A stretch of 7,278 bases of DNA. Source: Kiritimatiellia bacterium. GTDB lineage: Bacteria; Verrucomicrobiota; Kiritimatiellia; RFP12; UBA1067. Each line of letters starts with the position of its first letter. Within the stretch, counting starts at the first letter, position 1. Of the stretch, positions 5,806 through 7,278 are shown piece by piece. The position numbers and the translations under genes were made by a program. The notes under the pieces are model-generated. The model did no database searches, was not told the DNA's origin, and saw nothing but the letters and a program-made list of their open reading frames with translations. The stretch spans positions 1-7,278 of the forward strand of contig JAQWAM010000058.1 of assembly GCA_028707675.1 (NCBI GenBank), read 5' to 3'.

Positions 5806-7278
5806 TTACCCCACATGCCCCAAGGCGGAGAGGGCGGCGACGAGGCGGCGGATCGCGGGGGCGCGGACTCCGGCGAAGTGGCGCGCCAGCACCTTCTCGC
5901 CGTCGTCGGGCCGCCAACCGGTCTGGTCGATCACGCCGCGCACGAGCGCGATCTGTTCGGCGAGGGAAGATGGCCACGGAAGGGTCTCGGAAGGATGAAG
6001 GATGAGGGATGAATGATGAAGTTCATTAGTCGGGAGATCGAGATCGGACTGCGCGGGCATGGCAACAGGCCGCTGATACGCGGGGCGGAGATAACGGACA
6101 ACCGCGCGCGATTCCTCTGCGGCGCGTTGCCGGTTCAACTCCACAAGCCGTTCCAGAATCTCCGCGTCGGGCATACTGGAGCGTTGAGCGTTGAACGTTG
6201 AACGTTGAACGTTCTCTCCCCCCCACCCGTAGGCTTCAACAACCGCCGCGTCAAGTTCGTCGTGAAGCTGCCGCAGAATCGTGACGAGGCCTTGGTCATG
6301 AATGGCGCGTTGCTTGGGCGTGAGCGGCGCCTGCGGCTCGCGGGGACGCTCGCCCTCCATGCTTTGCGTCTCCGTGTCGGATATGGAGGGCGAGCGTCCC
6401 CGCGAGCCGTCCAAGACGTTGTACATCTCCGTCATGGTCAGCGCCGGGTGCAGGGCGAGCTGGCGCTTGCGGTGCGCGTCCAGCCGATCGGCGATCGCGC
6501 GGATGCGCGCCTTCTGCTCCTCCGTCGCGTCCGGAAACGGGAAAGTCTCGAAACAGCGAGATTTGACGTAGACCGGATCGTTGCCGACGCCGAGGTGGCT
6601 GCCTGCCGCCAGCGCCCAGGTCACATGGATGCGGCTGGAGAGCACGCCGAGCACATAGGCATCGTCGTGCGCGATGCAGACAAGCATGTTGTCGGGCAAC
6701 ACAGTGGCATCCAGAAACTGGAAGAAGCGGTGCTTGGAGGTCTCGACCGTGGCGATGTAGCGCGGCAGGCCTTCCAGTGCGGGGCGGAAAGCCTTGCGCG
6801 GTTCGCCGTGTATCCACCAGTTGACGCGGTAGTTGTCGCGCTTGTTCGTTTCACGTTCGGGCTTCACGCGCTCATGCACCCGCTGATAGACCTCGGGGAA
6901 GCGGCCGCGCACTTCGGCTTCCGCGAGACCGAACAGGTCGATGACCATCACGCCGCGCGGACGCGCCGTCAGATCCTTGCCGTTGCGGTATTCGCGGATG
7001 TGGCGTTCGATGCCGGGCACGCGGCCGAGCCCGAGACGCACGGCCTCTTCGCGGGTCACGATGAAGCCCGCGCCGATAACTTGAACGCCGCGATTACTTA
7101 TACCCTCGTTGGCTTTGAGGGCGACCGCGCCCGCGACATCCGTGCCGACGGTGAGGTCGGCATTGATCGTTCCGGTGCGGGTGTCGAGGGTCACGTCCAC
7201 CGCGCCTTCATCGCCATCGGTTTCGGCAATGACGGTCTGCAGCGTGGCTGCGGCGTCCCGCCGCCTGGGACCGCCGAC
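5806..7278 (-). CDS. MmeI-like type IIL restriction-modification protein, C-terminal half (partial)
   Basis: The frame is open from the window edge to the TAA at 5808-5806, giving 490 residues without the N-terminus. It matches the target-recognition and C-terminal helical regions of MmeI-like enzymes: REYRNGKDLTARPRGVMVID, LFGLAEAEVRGRFPEVYQRV, YRVNWWIHGEPRKAFRPAL, ETSKHRFFQFLDATVLPDN, LGVLSSRIHVTWAL, CFETFPFPDATEEQ, DRLDAHRKRQLALHPALTMTEMYNVL, and a closing LPWPSSLAEQIALVRGVI. In this family one polypeptide carries nuclease, adenine methyltransferase and specificity. Nuclease and SAM motifs would lie beyond 7278, so a solitary methyltransferase is not excluded. The C-terminal domain has three extra in-frame segments, each from a different repeat: SRGRSPSISDTETQSMEGER (6334-6409), NVQRSTFNAQRSS (6183-6214) and HHSSLILHPS (5993-6020). 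Domain motifs resume after each. Confidence 0.88.
   Translation of the reverse strand, partial: VGGPRRRDAAATLQTVIAETDGDEGAVDVTLDTRTGTINADLTVGTDVAGAVALKANEGISNRGVQVIGAGFIVTREEAVRLGLGRVPGIERHIREYRNGKDLTARPRGVMVIDLFGLAEAEVRGRFPEVYQRVHERVKPERETNKRDNYRVNWWIHGEPRKAFRPALEGLPRYIATVETSKHRFFQFLDATVLPDNMLVCIAHDDAYVLGVLSSRIHVTWALAAGSHLGVGNDPVYVKSRCFETFPFPDATEEQKARIRAIADRLDAHRKRQLALHPALTMTEMYNVLDGSRGRSPSISDTETQSMEGERPREPQAPLTPKQRAIHDQGLVTILRQLHDELDAAVVEAYGWGGENVQRSTFNAQRSSMPDAEILERLVELNRQRAAEESRAVVRYLRPAYQRPVAMPAQSDLDLPTNELHHSSLILHPSETLPWPSSLAEQIALVRGVIDQTGWRPDDGEKVLARHFAGVRAPAIRRLVAALSALGHVG
5993..6020 (-). repeat. Heptamer array, unit GGATGAA on the plus strand (4 copies)
   Basis: Plus-strand units are GGATGAA (5993), GGATGAG (6000), GGATGAA (6007) and TGATGAA (6014). 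On the coding minus strand they read HHSSLILHPS, placed in a linker between LRPAYQRPVAMPAQ and the final LPWPSSLAEQ helix of the MmeI-like protein. The coding strand is stop-free in every register of this unit, whereas the plus strand contains TGA. Confidence 0.75.
6183..6214 (-). repeat. Heptamer array, unit GTTGAAC on the plus strand (4 copies plus partial)
   Basis: Plus-strand units are GTTGAGC (6183), GTTGAAC (6190, 6197, 6204) and a partial GTTC (6211-6214). On the coding strand this reads NVQRSTFNAQRSS, inserted after EAYGW and before DAEILERLVELN of the MmeI-like protein. The 7-base unit cycles through all three registers in 21 bases, so any frame gives a permutation of the same seven residues. 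The C-run 6218-6224 adjoins it. Confidence 0.85.
6334..6409. repeat. Perfect 27-bp inverted repeat (REP/MITE-like hairpin) inside the MmeI-like gene
   Basis: Bases 6334-6360 are exactly complementary to 6383-6409 across a 22-base loop (6361-6382). On the coding strand the two arms are read as SRGRSPS and MEGERPREPQ, lying between MYNVLDG and LTPKQRAIHDQGL. Relatives have only a short linker there. A perfect 27-bp GC-rich stem within a protein-coding gene is not explained by the protein and suggests an inserted non-autonomous palindromic element. No transposase is visible in the window. Confidence 0.85.

Noticed and set aside
5801..5812. GGGG-TTTA-CCCC hairpin at the end of the MmeI-like gene as a terminator.
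   Set aside because: The stem is only four base pairs, the stop codon is in the loop, and only a short AATTT follows on the minus strand.
5993..6214. The tandem arrays in the MmeI-like gene as a CRISPR array.
   Set aside because: The units are 7 bases long with no spacers and no cas genes, so these are simple tandem repeats.

Overview
This is a GC-rich bacterial window with two unrelated halves. The left half (1-2979) is read on the plus strand and looks metabolic, centred on glycerol-3-phosphate (G3P). The right half (2973-7278) is read on the minus strand and looks like a small defence island next to a stress-kinase gene. The sequence does not name the organism. In-frame heptamer arrays and short palindromic repeats inside genes remind me of Verrucomicrobiota, Kiritimatiellota and Lentisphaerota genomes. 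That placement is from memory and tentative.

Left half. (1) The 3' end of a G3P-dehydrogenase-like flavoprotein with a Bfd-type [2Fe-2S] C-terminus (to 230). (2) An NAD(P)/FAD-dependent oxidoreductase (223-1491). (3) A small four-cysteine DUF1667 protein (1488-1922). The three are joined by 8-base and 4-base overlaps and form one translationally coupled redox operon. After a 199-base gap comes (4), an exported glycerophosphodiester phosphodiesterase (2122-2979). Its product, G3P, would be a natural substrate for the upstream operon.

Right half, in transcription order from the right edge. (5) The C-terminal 490 residues of an MmeI-like (type IIL) restriction-modification protein (7278-5806). 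(6) A darT toxin gene with an intact ribosome binding site but a reading-frame break near 5563-5572 (5653-5071). (7) An intact darG antitoxin gene (5062-3944). (8) An SrkA/YihE-like kinase (about 3947-2973), which probably starts at a CTG overlapping the darG stop and converges tail to tail with the phosphodiesterase gene. Sampled lines of the darTG module are clearly less GC-rich than the flanks, which fits acquisition by transfer.

The most unusual layer is a set of short repeats lying within coding sequence. Heptamer arrays built from different words occur at 142-169, 187-207, 5993-6020 and 6183-6214. A perfect 27-bp inverted repeat lies at 6334-6409 and a smaller hairpin at 1200-1219. Three of these six sit inside the C-terminal domain of the single MmeI-like gene, all without breaking its frame. 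The two gene-free gaps (1923-2121 and 5654-5805) show no such array.
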